Shown here piece after piece: positions 62,101 to 64,000 of a DNA stretch of 64,000 nucleotides. Numbering within the stretch: position 1 is the first letter of the stretch; every line of letters starts with the position of its first letter. Source of the stretch: Acanthopleura granulata (taxonomy: Eukaryota; Mollusca; Polyplacophora; Chitonida; Chitonidae); NCBI GenBank assembly GCA_016165875.1, contig JABBOT010000002.1:19670120-19734119 (forward strand), written 5' to 3'. The notes beneath the pieces are model-generated. The model was not told the origin of the DNA, ran no database searches, and worked only from the letters and a program-made list of their open reading frames with translations. Made by a program: the position numbers and the translations under genes.

Positions 62101-63837
62101 ATGACGGCCCGAGGACAATCTCCATGCCCACGACTGACCGATGGTGGATACGCTTTGCCGTCCAATGTACGTACGGCATTATTTACCCGGTGCCAGTTGA
62201 GAGTGACACAGCAGTTTATTAGATAACACTTATGGCACGGTTAAGCATCTGCAGGCCACTTCATAGCACGTAAATATGACAGCAAACCTGATTCCACTAC
62301 AGAATCAATTCCACTTCACTCATCACTCTGTCATTTCGTGGATCAAGGATGATCGAGTATTACATCTCCTGGGAGATGTTTATGAAAGTGAAAAACAAAC
62401 TCCTGGCACACAGGATGTTGTTACAGTAAATGATCTAAAATTCCACCCAAAAAGGTTCATTTTTATAATCAAATAAAGGTTGTAAAGTACTACTCCAGCA
62501 GAATATATCCTACCCTTTGAACAAAAACGGCCACACATTTGTAAGGTCAACAGAACACTTAGAATTAGATAAAATGTGCAGTTCAGTCATGGGTGTAACT
62601 CTGACGAGCAGTAAGAAAAAGTAACTCTGGTAGGGTTTGTGGGGTGAGGGTGAGAGTGGGGGAGGGGCGGCAGTCCTGTCTACCCCCTACCCTGCCCAAT
62701 GCAGCATTATTCACGTTCTTTTTCAGTTAGTTGGACGTAACTGAACTGTCGCACCGCTATCATAGTCATCTGTCACCTTATTCTTAAAGTTTGCTCTATC
62801 GGGCCTTCTCTACCAAGATTGGCTGGAAAGCCTGTTAATGTATACACGGTGCGTCTTTAATGGGGTAGATGTGAGCAAACATACGGTGAATGATGTATGA
62901 TAAGTCAAGGAGAAGTGCGAACATAGCGATGGACCAACACGGCCCGATTGCTGGGGCAGATTATTTCACGCTAGTCGGCTCTGTTTTCAACCCCAATGAG
63001 GAAAGCCCTGGACAGATTGCCATATACGGTTACGTGGCGGCTTTTCAACTTAGCAGATTGCACGCCGATCGCGAAAAAGAACACTCTGTGAAGCTTATTG
63101 AAGAATCCCGACTTCGAGCCTTCGCTGACAAAAGCTGAGAAGAGAAGTCCGGCCTCCCGTCTGTGAGATTGTCACACTAAACCGGCGTGTGTAAATGTCG
63201 GCCCGGGGGTGACTGGAAAGTTCAGTTTGTTCCAGTCTCGTCTCCCGTTTACCCGACACCACTTCCCCTTGTCCGGACACTCCAGTCATTTTTCCGTCAC
63301 CATGTAATCCATTATTTCTCCCAATATGACACATTTTCATATAAAGGCCTGTTTTCTTTCAATCTTTCCTTCAATGCATCCCGTTAGGTAGTATGCCAAG
63401 ATGATACACTAACATAGAAGATTGGTATACTGCCTTACCAACGGGAAAAATACAATAACAAACATGTTTGGTATTCCACTTTGTCCTCACCAATTTGCAC
63501 ATCTGTCCTCCCTTTGCTATGTCCGCCAAAAGTTTCTTGCAATCCTGCCACCGCAACCTCACAATACAAATTAGTCGATATTTTTATTTTGGTATAATTT
63601 TTAGATAATAGATGCCAAAATGATGCTATTGGAATTGATACTCTTATATTCTAGAAATACCATGTAAATGCCTCTGTTAAATAAATTGATCCATGTGGTG
63701 AATAGCCGCCATTAATAACATTAAACATCTCTTGGGAGCCGGGTCCTTGTCTTTTTAGCGAAGTATTAAGCCTAGAAACTTGGTTAAAAGTGACATTTTC
63801 ATTTCTTACTAGGTAACACTTTTAATATATCGTGAGT

Positions 63838-63878
63838 GTTTTTTTTTTTTTGTTTGTTTTTTTTTTTGGGTGGGGGGG
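63838..63878. repeat. Poly-T and poly-G tracts
   Basis: Runs of T interrupted by single G, then GGGTGGGGGGG. This is simple sequence near the right edge. The remaining 120 bp to the edge hold nothing recognisable. Confidence 0.9.
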
Positions 63879-64000
63879 TTATACTGGGTTAAATGTCACT
63901 CTGTGAATGGCTTACGTGAAAAGTTAAGAAAGCTTGATTTATGAAGTTCTGTGAATAGGCCTATAAGCCTATTGTACATTTCCTATAATACAGGGTTATG

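Larger units (their letters stand above)
47528..64000. other. Upstream region of NR2E1 without a supportable gene
   Basis: The open frames here are all under 120 codons, none has a recognised motif, and no splice chain could be built. GC-richer, less repetitive blocks at about 47700-49700, 50480-51060, 51880-52220, 53960-54540 and 56230-57050 alternate with AT-rich DNA. Genes for developmental transcription factors often have distal enhancers in such flanks, so these blocks are candidates by inference only. A tRNA-like A-box string (TGGCCTCGGTGGTTAAGG at about 61319) was seen without a clear B-box. Confidence 0.55.

Noticed and set aside
62890..63138. 82-codon frame in GC-richer sequence near the right edge, considered as an exon
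   Set aside because: No family motif and no flanking splice sites of matching phase were found.
1..64000. CRISPR arrays, bacterial operons, viral or retroviral genes
   Set aside because: The direct repeats are tandem without spacers. No reverse transcriptase, integrase, transposase or capsid motif was seen in any frame.

Overview
This is a window of metazoan nuclear DNA, AT-rich, with two intron-containing genes in a large non-coding background. A mollusc or another lophotrochozoan is the likeliest source. The reasons are a tRNA-derived SINE family of the kind abundant in molluscan genomes, (AAAT)n retroposon tails, many small inverted-repeat elements, and protein segments that read like a vault PARP and a tailless/TLX receptor. 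No prokaryotic, plasmid or organellar feature was seen. The species was not identified.

Region 1-8785 (+ strand) is the 3' part of a PARP4-like (vault poly(ADP-ribose) polymerase) gene. Nine exons were assigned by hand and their splice phases agree throughout. The post-VWA region (exons 701-2442) aligns with PARP4 as I remember it. It is followed by one giant exon (3090-5301) encoding an intrinsically disordered GLFG/SLFG/FG-repeat domain, and then by the C-terminal module that in mammals binds the major vault protein. The window opens inside a 102-bp tandem array that carries the end of one of these exons, with a consensus splice donor in every unit. BRCT, catalytic, VIT and most VWA sequence must lie left of position 1.

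Region 8786-31895 is intergenic. It holds a large foldback element (arms about 0.5 kb, 16387-17668), a second dispersed repeat family, SINE fragments, simple repeats and short tandem duplications. No gene could be supported there.

Region 31896-47527 (- strand) is a complete nuclear receptor gene of the NR2E1 (tailless/TLX) type. Eight coding exons give a predicted protein of 378 residues with all splice phases consistent. The most striking part is a 19-nt microexon (45286-45304). It carries the fourth zinc-binding cysteine of the first finger and the P-box (CAGFFK). Without it the DNA-binding domain cannot be assembled and the frame is lost. Introns of 5.3, 4.3, 1.3 and 0.9 kb interrupt the 5' half.

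Region 47528-64000 lies upstream of NR2E1. It has no supportable gene. It contains a possible TATA box, several GC-richer blocks that could be regulatory, one SINE, and an old degenerate tandem array of about 100-bp period (58480-59105). The two genes point toward each other (tail to tail) and show no evident functional link.
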